A stretch of 64,000 bases of DNA, taken from NCBI GenBank assembly GCA_021647405.1, contig JAKIUU010000005.1, positions 40,645 to 104,644 on the forward strand, given 5' to 3'. Shown in pieces: positions 7,459-16,371 of the stretch. A program made the translations under genes and the position numbers. Origin of the DNA: Flavobacteriaceae bacterium (lineage in GTDB: Bacteria; Bacteroidota; Bacteroidia; Flavobacteriales; Flavobacteriaceae). The number at the start of each line of letters is the position of its first letter. The first letter of the stretch is position 1. The notes beneath the pieces were generated by a model. That model did no database searches and was not told the origin of the DNA. It was given only the letters and a program-made list of their open reading frames with translations.

Positions 7459-8541
7459 ATGAAAAACGAGAATTTTAAACCGTGGTTAGAAGCCATGAAA
7501 TTAGACCACCCTTTAGTTATTGCAGGTCCTTGTAGTGCTGAATCTGAAGCGCAGGTTTTAGAAATAGCACACCAATTAAAAAATACAGATGCCACCGTTT
7601 TTAGAGCAGGTGTTTGGAAACCAAGAACGCGTCCAGGAGGTTTTGAAGGTCACGGCGTTAAGGCTTTGCCATGGATTCAAAAAGTAAAAGAAGAGACAGG
7701 AATGCTTACCACTATTGAAGTTGGCAATGCAGAACACGCCAAATTGGCTTTAGAATTTGATATTGATATTTTGTGGATTGGTGCCCGTACAACTGTAAAT
7801 CCATTTGTGGTGCAAGAAATTGCCGATACACTGAAAGGGACTGATAAAATTGTATTGGTCAAAAACCCTATCAATCCAGATTATGCTTTATGGATGGGCG
7901 CAGTTGAACGTTTTTACAAAGCAGGGATTACAAAACTGGGGGTTATTCACCGCGGATTTTCATCTTACGAAAAAGACAAATACCGCAACAAACCAAAATG
8001 GCAAATTCCGATTGATTTAAAACGCGATTATCCCAACCTTCCTATTATTTGTGACCCCTCGCATATTGCTGGGCGCCGCGATTTAATTTTTGAAGTATCG
8101 CAAACGGCACTCGATTTAAATTTTGACGGTTTGATGATAGAAACACACTGTACACCAGATGAAGCTTGGAGCGATGCTGCACAACAAATAACACCCGATA
8201 CTTTGGTTAAAATAACTGAAGATTTACGTATCAGAAAAACAGAATTTGGCGATGTAAATTACATTGATAAATTAACGGAATTTAGAACTCAAATCAATTT
8301 TTTAGACAACCAATTAATCGAACTGCTTTCTGACAGAATGAAAGTGGCCGATAAAATAGGGGAAGTTAAAAAAGAAAGAAATGTAGCTGTTTTACAAAAC
8401 AAACGTTGGGGCGAAATTATTGAAAAAATGTTGGCCAAAAGCACGGGTTCTGGACTGAGTAAAGAGTTTATAAATAACATATTCAAAGTAATACATCAAG
8501 AATCAATCGAACACCAAGAAATTATTATGAAACGGGAATAA
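7459..8541 (+). CDS. Bifunctional DAHP synthase / chorismate mutase
   Basis: A 360-residue fusion. Residues about 1-260 are a class I-beta 3-deoxy-7-phosphoheptulonate synthase (motifs IAGPCSAES, WKPRTRPGGF, GVIHRGFS, CDPSHIAGRRD, METHCTPDEA), the first step of the shikimate pathway. Residues about 270-360 form an AroQ-type chorismate mutase helix bundle (EFRTQINFLDNQLIELLSDR). In Bacillus subtilis AroA the mutase is N-terminal; here it is C-terminal, as in other Bacteroidota. Together with pheA, the aminotransferase and tyrA this gives entry into the pathway plus the branch to Phe and Tyr. Last clear gene of the attenuated operon. Confidence 0.93.
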   Translation: MKNENFKPWLEAMKLDHPLVIAGPCSAESEAQVLEIAHQLKNTDATVFRAGVWKPRTRPGGFEGHGVKALPWIQKVKEETGMLTTIEVGNAEHAKLALEFDIDILWIGARTTVNPFVVQEIADTLKGTDKIVLVKNPINPDYALWMGAVERFYKAGITKLGVIHRGFSSYEKDKYRNKPKWQIPIDLKRDYPNLPIICDPSHIAGRRDLIFEVSQTALDLNFDGLMIETHCTPDEAWSDAAQQITPDTLVKITEDLRIRKTEFGDVNYIDKLTEFRTQINFLDNQLIELLSDRMKVADKIGEVKKERNVAVLQNKRWGEIIEKMLAKSTGSGLSKEFINNIFKVIHQESIEHQEIIMKRE

Positions 8542-8557
8542 TGTGTATCTTTGGTTT

Positions 8558-9610
8558 ATGGCAAACCTGAGACATATTTTAGTTGTAAGATTATCAGCTA
8601 TAGGAGATATAGCCATGTTGGTTCCTGTTTTAGAAACATTTACAAAAACATATCCCAATGTTAAAATAACCGTGCTTTCACGGGCCTTTGTAAAACCGTT
8701 TTTTAAAAACATTCCCAATGTGTCTTTTTTTGCGGCAGATGTTAATGGCTCCCACAAGGGCATAAGAGGTATTTATAAATTGTATAAAACCTTAAAGAAT
8801 TTTCATTTTGACGCTATTGCAGATATGCATAATGTTATCAGAACAAAATTATTGCGTTCTTATTTCAGATTTTCTGACATAAAAATGGTTAAAATTGATA
8901 AAGGTAGAGAAGCTAAAGAGGCTCTGACGCGTCCAGAAAACAAGGTTTTTAAACAACTTAAAAGAACCCATCAGCGTTATGCCGATGTTTTTGAAAAATT
9001 AGGCTATCCCATAAATTTATACACACATAAATACCAAGAAAAAGCAAAACCATCAGAAAAAATAAGTTCTTTTTTAAAGAAAAATAAAATAGATTTAAGA
9101 AAAAACATACTTGTTGGGATAGCGCCTTTTGCACATTACGACTCAAAATCCTATCCAGTTGATTTAATGGCTGAGGTTGTTAAATCATTGTCAAAACAGC
9201 CAGGCATTAAAATCTTAATATTTGGTGGGGGTAAAAAAGAATTGAAATTAGCAAACACAATAATTTCGGGTACCGACAACACCGTAAATGTTATTGGTAA
9301 AATGCGTTTTAAAGAAGAACTCAATCTTATAGCGCAGTTAAAACTGATGTTAAGTATGGATTCGGCCAATTCGCATTTAGCGGCCATGCTCAATGTTAAA
9401 ACCATTACACTTTGGGGCGCCACACACCCATATACGGGATTTGTGCCTTTTAGACATCCAATAAGTTCTTGTTTGTTACCCGATTTAGAAAAGTATCCAA
9501 AATTACCAAGTTCAATTTATGGCAATAAGGTCGTTGAAGGTTACGAAGATTGTATGCGAAGTATTTTGCCTCAAACAGTGGTGTCAACAGTTTTAGAAAC
9601 CCTAAAATAA
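8558..9610 (+). CDS. Glycosyltransferase family 9 protein (heptosyltransferase-like)
   Basis: A 350-residue GT-B glycosyltransferase. The N-terminal HILVVRLSAIGDIAML and C-terminal MDSANSHLAAMLNVKTITLWG are the two signature blocks of family 9, which adds heptose or other sugars to the LPS core from ADP-activated donors. ATG 8558 is preferred to a GTG at 8543, since the family begins directly with this strand. It lies 16 nt after the DAHP synthase gene in the same direction and may be co-transcribed, though the function is unrelated. Donor and acceptor cannot be inferred. Confidence 0.88.
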   Translation: MANLRHILVVRLSAIGDIAMLVPVLETFTKTYPNVKITVLSRAFVKPFFKNIPNVSFFAADVNGSHKGIRGIYKLYKTLKNFHFDAIADMHNVIRTKLLRSYFRFSDIKMVKIDKGREAKEALTRPENKVFKQLKRTHQRYADVFEKLGYPINLYTHKYQEKAKPSEKISSFLKKNKIDLRKNILVGIAPFAHYDSKSYPVDLMAEVVKSLSKQPGIKILIFGGGKKELKLANTIISGTDNTVNVIGKMRFKEELNLIAQLKLMLSMDSANSHLAAMLNVKTITLWGATHPYTGFVPFRHPISSCLLPDLEKYPKLPSSIYGNKVVEGYEDCMRSILPQTVVSTVLETLK

Positions 9611-9613
9611 ACA

Positions 9614-10771
9614 ATGAAAAATTTCGAACTTTACAATCCTGTAAAATTAATTTTTGGGAAGGATCAGCTCGCTAAATTGGCCGATGAAATTCCAGAAAAT
9701 GCAAAGGTGCTATTTACTTATGGCTGGGGCAGCATTAAAAAAAATGGCATTTACAATGCTGTTGTTACAGAGCTCAAAGGCCTTGAAATAGTTGAGTTTG
9801 GAGGCATTGAGGTAAATCCACAATACGAAACACTTTTAAAAGCAGTTGCCTTAGCCAAAAAAGAAGCGATAGATTTTATTTTAGCCGTTGGAGGTGGTTC
9901 GGTAATTGATGCTACAAAATTTATTGCCGCAGCCATCTGCTTTGAAGGCGATAGCCCATGGGATATTTTAGCAAAAGGAGTTAAAGTTAAAAAAGCAATC
10001 CCTTTTGGATGTGTTTTAACTTTACCAGCAACAGGCTCTGAAATGAATTCGGGAGCGGTAATTACAAAGGCCGAAACCCAAGAAAAAATGGCATTTGGCA
10101 GTCCACTTTTATTTCCAAAATTCTCTTTTAGCAACCCGCAAGTTATAGCCAGTTTACCCAAACGCCAATTACAAAATGGCGTTGTTGATGCTTTTATGCA
10201 TGTTATGGAACAATACCTTACCCATAACACACAGGCCCTTTTACAAGACCGCATTGCCGAAGGAATTTTGAAAACACTCATAGAGATTGGTCCAAAGGTT
10301 ATTAAAAATCCGACCGACTATAAATTGGCTTCTAACTTTATGTGGTGTTGTACCATGGCATTAAACGGGTTACTATCTAAAGGCGTTCCGGTAGATTGGG
10401 CTACACATATGATAGGTCATGAACTCACTGCTTTACACGGCATTGACCACGCACAATCTTTGGCTGTAATTGCGCCTAATTTATATGCGGTAATGAAAAC
10501 AGATAAATACGATAAATTGGTGCAGTATGGCAAACGCGTTTGGCAATTATCGGGTTCTGATGATGACATCGCCGATAAGGCTATTGAAAAAACACGTACA
10601 TTTTTTATAAATTTAGGTGTACACACCAAACTTTCTCAATACACCAATGATTATAAAAATACAGCTCAATTTATTACCGAACGCTTTAAAAATCGTGGTT
10701 GGTTGGGATTGGGAGAACAGCAAAATATCACTTTAGAAAAAGTAAGAGAAATTGTAGAAATGAGTTATTAA
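9614..10771 (+). CDS. Iron-containing alcohol dehydrogenase (YqhD/butanol dehydrogenase-like)
   Basis: A 385-residue group III alcohol dehydrogenase. The NAD(P)-binding motif AVGGGSVIDATKFIA lies near residues 93-107; metal ligands are expected in DAFMHVMEQYL (Asp, His) and in HMIGHELTALHGIDHAQSL (two His). The start N-FELYNPVKLIFGKDQ is typical of the YqhD/BdhA branch, which reduces aldehydes with NAD(P)H and may act in aldehyde detoxification. It follows the GT9 gene by 3 nt. Confidence 0.9.
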   Translation: MKNFELYNPVKLIFGKDQLAKLADEIPENAKVLFTYGWGSIKKNGIYNAVVTELKGLEIVEFGGIEVNPQYETLLKAVALAKKEAIDFILAVGGGSVIDATKFIAAAICFEGDSPWDILAKGVKVKKAIPFGCVLTLPATGSEMNSGAVITKAETQEKMAFGSPLLFPKFSFSNPQVIASLPKRQLQNGVVDAFMHVMEQYLTHNTQALLQDRIAEGILKTLIEIGPKVIKNPTDYKLASNFMWCCTMALNGLLSKGVPVDWATHMIGHELTALHGIDHAQSLAVIAPNLYAVMKTDKYDKLVQYGKRVWQLSGSDDDIADKAIEKTRTFFINLGVHTKLSQYTNDYKNTAQFITERFKNRGWLGLGEQQNITLEKVREIVEMSY

Positions 10772-10782
10772 ATTTATCTTTG
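10752..10782 (+). promoter_or_regulatory. Promoter of upp
   Basis: TTG at 10752-10754, a 20-nt spacer and TATCTTTG at 10775-10782 match the Bacteroidota consensus, 18 bp upstream of the upp ATG and overlapping the end of the preceding gene. Confidence 0.6.
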
Positions 10783-10800
10783 TAAAAAGATTTTCTAAAT

Positions 10801-11454
10801 ATGACAATTCACAATCTTAGTGACCACAATTCAATCCTCCTTAAATTTATTTCAGAAATTCGTGCTGTTGACAAACAACAAGACAAACTTAGATTCAGGA
10901 GAAATATTGAACGTATTGGCGAAGTTTTGGGATATGAATTGAGTAAACATCTTAAGTATAATAATAAAAAAATAACAACACCTTTGGGAGTTAAAGAAAT
11001 TCCCCAGATTCAAAAAGATATTGTTGTATGCTCAATTTTAAGAGCCGGCTTACCGCTGCACCAAGGGCTGTTAAATTATTTTGATGATGCCGAAAATGCT
11101 TTTATTTCTGCCTATAGAAAACATCTTGATAATTCTGACGCCTTTGAAATTGTTGTAGAGTATTTGGCATCCCCTTCCTTAGAAAACAAAATACTTTTAC
11201 TGGCCGATCCAATGTTAGCAACAGGGCAATCTATGGTGAATGTTTATGAGGTTTTAAAAAAGACAGGCATTCCCAAGAAAATCCATATTGTTTCTGTAAT
11301 TGGCGCAACTGAGGGTATCGATTTTATCAAAGATAAATTTCCAGAAGACACCCATTTATGGATAGCCACAGTCGATAATACTTTAAACGACAAAGGCTAT
11401 ATAGTGCCCGGTTTAGGAGATGCTGGCGATTTGGCCTACGGCACAAAACTGTAG
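10801..11454 (+). CDS. upp: Uracil phosphoribosyltransferase
   Basis: A 217-residue type I phosphoribosyltransferase that salvages uracil with PRPP to UMP. The PRPP-binding loop is ADPMLATGQSMVNVYEVL (about residues 138-155), and the uracil-binding C-terminus is YIVPGLGDAGDLAYGT. SILRAGLPLHQGLLN is a further family block. The gene has its own promoter and ends convergently with the DUF6427 gene, overlapping by 19 bp. Confidence 0.95.
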   Translation: MTIHNLSDHNSILLKFISEIRAVDKQQDKLRFRRNIERIGEVLGYELSKHLKYNNKKITTPLGVKEIPQIQKDIVVCSILRAGLPLHQGLLNYFDDAENAFISAYRKHLDNSDAFEIVVEYLASPSLENKILLLADPMLATGQSMVNVYEVLKKTGIPKKIHIVSVIGATEGIDFIKDKFPEDTHLWIATVDNTLNDKGYIVPGLGDAGDLAYGTKL

Positions 11455-12371
11455 ATTAACCGACTTAAAACCAATCCTATAAATAAATAAATTAAAATGT
11501 CTTTTAGCCATTTTTTTGATAGAGATTGCAAGTAATTAGCCATGATAATCCCGAAAGGGAAAATCAAGAAAACACTTTTGTGTAGGTGGAATGTTTCGCC
11601 AGAAAACAAAAAGAAAATTGCCAATATAAAATGCACTAAGACCAAACTCCACAAGGCCCTAAACTCGATACTAAATTCAGAAGTTTTAATGGTATTTAAA
11701 GCAAATGCAGCAACTCCTAAAAGGATGATAATACCAATGTATATTAGCAAATAAAGCGCATTAAAAATACCAAAATTTAACGAAAAATGCTTATTTATAA
11801 GGCTGTTAAAAAATGTGTAATCGCCAAAAGTAAGTGCGTAAACATAGATTAAAAAATACGGCACAAAAAAACCAACAATAGGAATAAAAAAGTAATGCCA
11901 ATTATTCCTTTGAAATACGATTAATGCCGCGTAAATTAAAATCAAAAAAGACAGGTTTTCAAAATAAACAAGGCTGGCCAACGCCACCCAAAAAGCACTG
12001 TCAAAAAGTTTTTCTTTAATATTTATATTCGTTCGCAAACTGTAAATCCGCCTAAACGAGAGTGCCAGAATTGCAAGAGAAATTAAAGTTTTAAATTGTG
12101 AAAGCACAGGGTAAAAAAGACCGATTCCTAAGCAAATAAACAACAGCCCATAACTGTTAATTAATGTAAGGTGGTTTTTAGAAATTATAAAACTATAGAT
12201 AAAAAAAAGACCCACTACAAGCAGTAATCCGACTGTTTTAACAGCCCAAAACCTGAAGGGTAAATTAACCATACTGATATTAAAATGTGCATATACAAAG
12301 AATAAAATAAGCGTTCCTAGCAGAAAAACACTGTTAATTGGTTTGGCTTTATTAAAAAAATTGGCAATCAT
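11436..12371 (-). CDS. DUF6427-like integral membrane protein
   Basis: A 311-residue protein made almost entirely of hydrophobic helices, about 9-10 membrane segments, with a cytoplasmic-looking start MIANFFNKAKPINSV. Its position beside upp and divergent from a small DUF6341-like protein is a conserved flavobacterial arrangement as I recall it. No catalytic motifs are visible and the function is unknown; a polytopic polymerase or transporter-like role in the envelope is possible but unsupported. Confidence 0.75.
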   Translation of the reverse strand: MIANFFNKAKPINSVFLLGTLILFFVYAHFNISMVNLPFRFWAVKTVGLLLVVGLFFIYSFIISKNHLTLINSYGLLFICLGIGLFYPVLSQFKTLISLAILALSFRRIYSLRTNINIKEKLFDSAFWVALASLVYFENLSFLILIYAALIVFQRNNWHYFFIPIVGFFVPYFLIYVYALTFGDYTFFNSLINKHFSLNFGIFNALYLLIYIGIIILLGVAAFALNTIKTSEFSIEFRALWSLVLVHFILAIFFLFSGETFHLHKSVFLIFPFGIIMANYLQSLSKKWLKDILIYLFIGLVLSRLIYSFVP

Positions 12372-12412
12372 TATTAGATTTTATACTTTTGCAGCGTAAA
12401 GATACTTAAGAT

Positions 12413-12610
12413 ATGATAGCAAACAATTTTTTTAGAGCCCTCGGCGATTTTTTTACCAACGCGATATTTCCTTTTTTTGAAAAGTTGCGTTTTACAGATA
12501 GTTGGTGGGCATCAAATACCATAAATATTACATTGATAATTATAGGATTCCTAGCTTTTATTTTTTGGATGAGCCAACTAAATAAATACCGTAAAGGCGC
12601 TAACTTATAA
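12413..12610 (+). CDS. DUF6341-like small membrane protein
   Basis: A 65-residue protein with one clear transmembrane helix (about residues 38-54, INITLIIIGFLAFIFW) preceded by an amphipathic segment and followed by a basic tail (NKYRKGANL). It is divergent from DUF6427 by 41 bp and just upstream of trmB. It starts MIANNFFRALGDFF, similar to the start of the neighbouring divergent protein MIANFFNKA. Function unknown; conservation of this neighbourhood is from memory. Confidence 0.75.
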   Translation: MIANNFFRALGDFFTNAIFPFFEKLRFTDSWWASNTINITLIIIGFLAFIFWMSQLNKYRKGANL

Positions 12611-12634
12611 TAGCTGACTTTTAATAAAGATAAT

Positions 12635-13306
12635 TTGGGTAGTAAAAATAAATTAAAACGATTTCGTGAAAACGAAACTTTTTCTAATGTCATACAACCT
12701 TCACGTAAATCGGTTACTGAAGGTTTTGATTTTTTAGGACGTTGGCATACATTTTTTGGTAATAATAATCCCATTACTTTAGAGCTGGGTTGTGGTAAAG
12801 GTGAATATTCAATTGCGCTTGCCAAACGTTATCCCAACAGAAATTTTATTGGTGTTGATATAAAAGGCGCCCGTTTTTGGCGTGGTGCTAAAACAGCCTT
12901 AGAAGAAAAAATACCCAATGTTGCTTTTTTGCGTACACAAATAGAATTGATAGATTTGTGTTTTTCAGAAAATGAGGTTGGCGAAATTTGGATTACTTTT
13001 CCAGACCCACAAATAAAATTTAAACGTACAAAACACCGTTTGACAAACCCTAATTTTTTAATGAAATACCACAAAATATTGGAAGAAAAAGGGGTTATAC
13101 ATCTTAAAACAGATTCTGAGTTTTTATTTGGATATACATTGGGTTTAATAGAAAATCAACAACACGAATTACTATATGCCCATAACGATATATACAAAAA
13201 TTTTCAGGCGCCAACAGAGGCAACATTAATACAGACCTTTTACGAAAAGCAATTTTTAGATTTGAAGAAACCCATTACTTATTTAAAATTTAAACCAAAA
13301 TTCTAG
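12635..13306 (+). CDS. trmB: tRNA (guanine-46-N7)-methyltransferase
   Basis: A 223-residue SAM-dependent methyltransferase that makes m7G46 in the tRNA variable loop. The SAM motif is LELGCGKGEYSIALA (about 48-62), with GVDIKGARFWRGA and the family signature ITFPDPQIKFKRTKHR. The only good start giving the conserved N-terminus (G)SKNKLKRFRENETF is TTG 12635; no ATG lies between this point and the upstream stop, so a TTG start is likely. The next gene starts 3 nt after its stop. Confidence 0.92.
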   Translation: MGSKNKLKRFRENETFSNVIQPSRKSVTEGFDFLGRWHTFFGNNNPITLELGCGKGEYSIALAKRYPNRNFIGVDIKGARFWRGAKTALEEKIPNVAFLRTQIELIDLCFSENEVGEIWITFPDPQIKFKRTKHRLTNPNFLMKYHKILEEKGVIHLKTDSEFLFGYTLGLIENQQHELLYAHNDIYKNFQAPTEATLIQTFYEKQFLDLKKPITYLKFKPKF

Positions 13307-13308
13307 AT

Positions 13309-13926
13309 ATGATGCTTGTTCTTACTTTTATTCTAGGTCTTATAGCGGCTTTTATAGGGTTGATTCCACCGAGCATGTTAAACATGACTGCTATAAAAAT
13401 TAGCACTACAAAAGGGAAAAGTAAGGCTGTAAATTATGCCATTGGCGTTTCGGCAACTGTTTTAATTCAAGCAACTTTAGCACTGTTAATCACCAAATTA
13501 TTAGAAGAAAACGATCACTTATTGGTTTATGTAAACGAGGTGGCATCGTTCATTTTTATAATGCTTTCTGTGTATTTTTTTAGAAAAGGATTCTCTGAGC
13601 GGAAAGCCAATTATACCAATAAACAGAAAATTAAAAGCAATTTTATAACGGGACTGCTACTGTCCTTTTTAAACATGTTTGCCATACCTTATTACTGTGG
13701 CGTGGGCTCAGCATTGGTCATGTCGGGATATTTGTTATTTGACAAATTATCTATTTTGTTCTTTGTAACAGGAGCTGCATTGGGAACTTTCTTAATTCTA
13801 TATATGTATATTTATACAGCTCAAAAAGTTTTAAATAAATTACAAGGATTCACCAAAAACATTAATTTTATTTTGAGCGCTATAACGGGTTTATTAGGTA
13901 TAATCACCTTGATAAAGTTATTTTAA
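13309..13926 (+). CDS. LysE-type exporter family membrane protein
   Basis: A 205-residue polytopic membrane protein with about six hydrophobic helices. The N-terminal pattern (LIGLIPPSMLNMTAIK, then a lysine-rich loop KGKSKAVNY and another helix) matches the LysE/RhtB translocator fold, whose members export amino acids or other small solutes by proton exchange. It follows trmB by 3 nt and precedes the alkyltransferase-like gene by 2 nt, so the three probably share a transcript. Substrate unknown. Confidence 0.75.
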   Translation: MMLVLTFILGLIAAFIGLIPPSMLNMTAIKISTTKGKSKAVNYAIGVSATVLIQATLALLITKLLEENDHLLVYVNEVASFIFIMLSVYFFRKGFSERKANYTNKQKIKSNFITGLLLSFLNMFAIPYYCGVGSALVMSGYLLFDKLSILFFVTGAALGTFLILYMYIYTAQKVLNKLQGFTKNINFILSAITGLLGIITLIKLF

Positions 13927-13927
13927 A

Positions 13928-14266
13928 ATGGAAAGAAAAACAGGAAGCAGCAACTTTTTCACTAAAGTTTACGAGGTTGCCAAACGGATACCTTTCGGAA
14001 AAGTAACATCTTATGGCGCTATTGCAAAACACTTAGGTGCAGAACGTTCTGCAAGAATGGTAGGATGGGCCATGAATGCGGCTCATAATATTGATGATGT
14101 TCCAGCACACAGGGTTGTAAATAGAAATGGATTACTTACAGGAAAATCTCATTTTGATGGTACAAACCTAATGCAGCAACTGTTGGAAAATGAAGGCGTA
14201 GAAATTAAAAATTATCAGATAGTTGATCTAGAAAAATATTTTTGGAATCCCCAAGACAATTTTTAA
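13928..14266 (+). CDS. Alkyltransferase-like (ATL) DNA repair protein
   Basis: A 112-residue protein covering only the DNA-binding/active-site domain of O6-methylguanine methyltransferases (MGMT). The core VYEVAKRIPFGKVTSYGAIA and helix-turn-helix are present, but the catalytic PCHR motif reads PAHR (in DVPAHRVVNRNGLLTG), so the alkyl-acceptor cysteine is missing. That is the hallmark of ATL proteins, which bind O6-alkylguanine and hand it to nucleotide excision repair rather than transferring the alkyl group. The small size also fits ATL. It sits at the end of the trmB/LysE transcription unit. Confidence 0.88.
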   Translation: MERKTGSSNFFTKVYEVAKRIPFGKVTSYGAIAKHLGAERSARMVGWAMNAAHNIDDVPAHRVVNRNGLLTGKSHFDGTNLMQQLLENEGVEIKNYQIVDLEKYFWNPQDNF

Positions 14267-14300
14267 TTTACTAATTATTATTTTTTTACATTTGTTTTCT

Positions 14301-15089
14301 ATGACAAACCCTGTAAAATTAAAGTTTTTATTAAGTTTTACCTTACTGTCTTTCGTGTTTACAAGTGCACAAACCCGATTCACACACGAAGTGGGTATTA
14401 TTTTAGGGACGGGCTCTATGCAAACAGATTATGGGGCACGAAATCAATTTCAAAGTACCTTTGGCAATTTTGGATTTGCCATAGGTGCTGTTCATTATCT
14501 CAGTTTTTTTAAGAGTAATTGGGAACGCCCATATTTTGCAGATCATTTTAAAATACGAACTGAGTTGTCATATATGACCAATAAATTCAAGCATCATGGC
14601 AGATGGGTTGAAAACAAACCCCCAGACAATCCATTAAGAGCGATGCATGGTGGCAATAGAATGTTTAATATAGGGGCGCAGTTAGAATACTATTTTGACA
14701 GTTTTTATGAAGGCGAAATGAATTTATTTACCAATGACGAAAGCAATTTCAACCCTTATCTAAGTGTTGGATTTCAATTCAATTTTTTTAAGCCCTACGT
14801 TATTTCAGATTTAGGAGATTGGCACCAAGATATTACTTTGCTGCCAGAAAAATGGCAACTTCCAGGGGCTGTTTTTGAAGGCAGAGGAACTACATATTCT
14901 TTTATTATTGGCGGCGGGACGCGTTATAGAGTTAATGAAGATTGGGAAATTGTTGGCGATTTGCGTTTCCAACATTTTTTTTCAAATAAAGTAGATGGTC
15001 TCAATGCGCCTGTTGCCGAAAATAAAAACCGTGAGTGGTTGGTTTTTTTCAATGTAGGACTTGTTTATCATTTACCTTATAGATTTTAG
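14301..15089 (+). CDS. Outer-membrane beta-barrel-like protein (THC0290_0291 family)
   Basis: A 262-residue exported protein: the signal peptide (MTNPVKLKFLLSFTLLSFVF then TSAQ) is followed by alternating, aromatic-ended strands such as YSFIIGGGTRYRV and WLVFFNVGLVYHLPYRF, the last ending in Phe like an outer-membrane barrel. I recall this as a Flavobacteriia-specific family sometimes wrongly labelled glutamate dehydrogenase; nothing in it resembles that enzyme. ATG 14301 is used in preference to an upstream TTG. Function unknown. Confidence 0.65.
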   Translation: MTNPVKLKFLLSFTLLSFVFTSAQTRFTHEVGIILGTGSMQTDYGARNQFQSTFGNFGFAIGAVHYLSFFKSNWERPYFADHFKIRTELSYMTNKFKHHGRWVENKPPDNPLRAMHGGNRMFNIGAQLEYYFDSFYEGEMNLFTNDESNFNPYLSVGFQFNFFKPYVISDLGDWHQDITLLPEKWQLPGAVFEGRGTTYSFIIGGGTRYRVNEDWEIVGDLRFQHFFSNKVDGLNAPVAENKNREWLVFFNVGLVYHLPYRF

Positions 15090-16231
15090 ATTTTTGCCAA
15101 AGCCTGCTCTAAATCGGCAATTAAGTCAGCAATATCTTCTATTCCTACGCTTAAGCGGATAAGCGAATCGACCACACCTGTTTTTTCGCGTTCCTCTTTT
15201 GGTATGGAGGCATGCGTCATACTGGCCGGATGACCCGATAAAGATTCTACACCCCCTAAAGATTCAGCCAAGGTAAATACTTTTAAATTTTCTACCATAG
15301 AAATGGCGGCTTTGTAATTGTTGCCTTTTGTGGTAAACGACAGCATCCCACCAAAGTCGCGCATTTGTTTTTTGGCTATTTCGTGGTTGGGATGTGATTC
15401 AAATCCAGGCCAATACACATTTTCAATTTTTGAATGGGCTTGTAAAAATTCGGCCACAGCCCTGCCATTTTCGCAGTGGCGTTGCATGCGTACATGCAAT
15501 GTTTTGATGCCGCGTAAAACTAAAAAACTATCCATAGGTCCACAAACAGCCCCGCTTGCATTTTGGATAAAATACAGTTTATCGGCCAAATCTTTATCAT
15601 TTACAATAAGCGCTCCCATAACCACATCGCTATGGCCACCCAAATATTTGGTTGCAGAATGCATGACCAAATCGGCACCCAAATCAAGGGGATTTTGCAA
15701 ATAAGGTGTTGCAAAAGTATTGTCAACACCAAATAGAATGCCCTGTTTTTTAGCCACATCGGCCAAAGCCTTAATATCAATAATATTAAGCATGGGATTT
15801 GTAGGCGTTTCGGCCCAAATAAGCTTGGTATTGGTGTTAATTTTGGCCTCTACAGAGGCAATATTGTCCATCCCAACAAAATGGAATACAATATTGTACT
15901 GTTCGAATATTTTTGTAAAAATTCTAAATGTGCCACCGTATAAATCGTTGGTAGAAATAACCTCATCGCCTGGTTTTAACATTTTTATAATGGCATCAAT
16001 AGCTGCCAATCCTGAGCCAAAAGCCAAGCCAAATTTCCCATTCTCTATACTTGCTAAGGCGTTTTCTAAAGCTGTTCGGGTTGGGTTGCCCGTTCTAGAA
16101 TATTCGTATCCTTTGTGCCCACCTGGGGTTGTTTGCGCATAGGTTGATGTTTGGTATATGGGTGGCATAACTGCGCCTGTGCTGGGATCGTGTTGTTGAC
16201 CACCGTGAATGGCTTTTGTATTGAATTTCAT
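15086..16231 (-). CDS. Cystathionine gamma-synthase/lyase (trans-sulfuration PLP enzyme)
   Basis: A 381-residue Cys/Met-metabolism PLP enzyme. The PLP lysine is in HSATKYLGGHSD (about residue 197), with YSRTGNPTR near residue 47 and LSVGIEDIADLIADL at the C-terminus. Members make cystathionine from an acylated homoserine and cysteine, or split cystathionine; sequence does not decide which. An alternative ATG three codons upstream (16240) is equally possible. It is convergent with the barrel protein, the two stops overlapping by 4 bp. I found no SAM riboswitch in the 140 bp upstream. Confidence 0.88.
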   Translation of the reverse strand: MKFNTKAIHGGQQHDPSTGAVMPPIYQTSTYAQTTPGGHKGYEYSRTGNPTRTALENALASIENGKFGLAFGSGLAAIDAIIKMLKPGDEVISTNDLYGGTFRIFTKIFEQYNIVFHFVGMDNIASVEAKINTNTKLIWAETPTNPMLNIIDIKALADVAKKQGILFGVDNTFATPYLQNPLDLGADLVMHSATKYLGGHSDVVMGALIVNDKDLADKLYFIQNASGAVCGPMDSFLVLRGIKTLHVRMQRHCENGRAVAEFLQAHSKIENVYWPGFESHPNHEIAKKQMRDFGGMLSFTTKGNNYKAAISMVENLKVFTLAESLGGVESLSGHPASMTHASIPKEEREKTGVVDSLIRLSVGIEDIADLIADLEQALAKI

Positions 16232-16371
16232 TTTTTTCATTTTTTTTAGAAACTTTTATAATTAACTGATTTACTTTAGCTTTTCTACAAGCAATTGGTG
16301 TCAATCATAAAAATCAGCGTTATCTGTGTTCTATTGGAACTAGAATTTTGGCAAATGTCGTCAGTTAGGTT

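Noticed and set aside
8546..8553. TATCTTTG as a promoter for the GT9 gene
   Set aside because: It lies only 5 bp before the ATG, which would force transcription to start inside the gene, and no -33 element is present.
14301..15089. Glutamate dehydrogenase, a label sometimes attached to this family
   Set aside because: The protein has a signal peptide and beta-barrel-like strands and no dinucleotide-binding motif.
16232..16371. Possible SAM-sensing riboswitch upstream of the cystathionine synthase/lyase gene
   Set aside because: No SAM-I or SAM-II-like stem pattern could be found on the minus strand; only AT-rich sequence.
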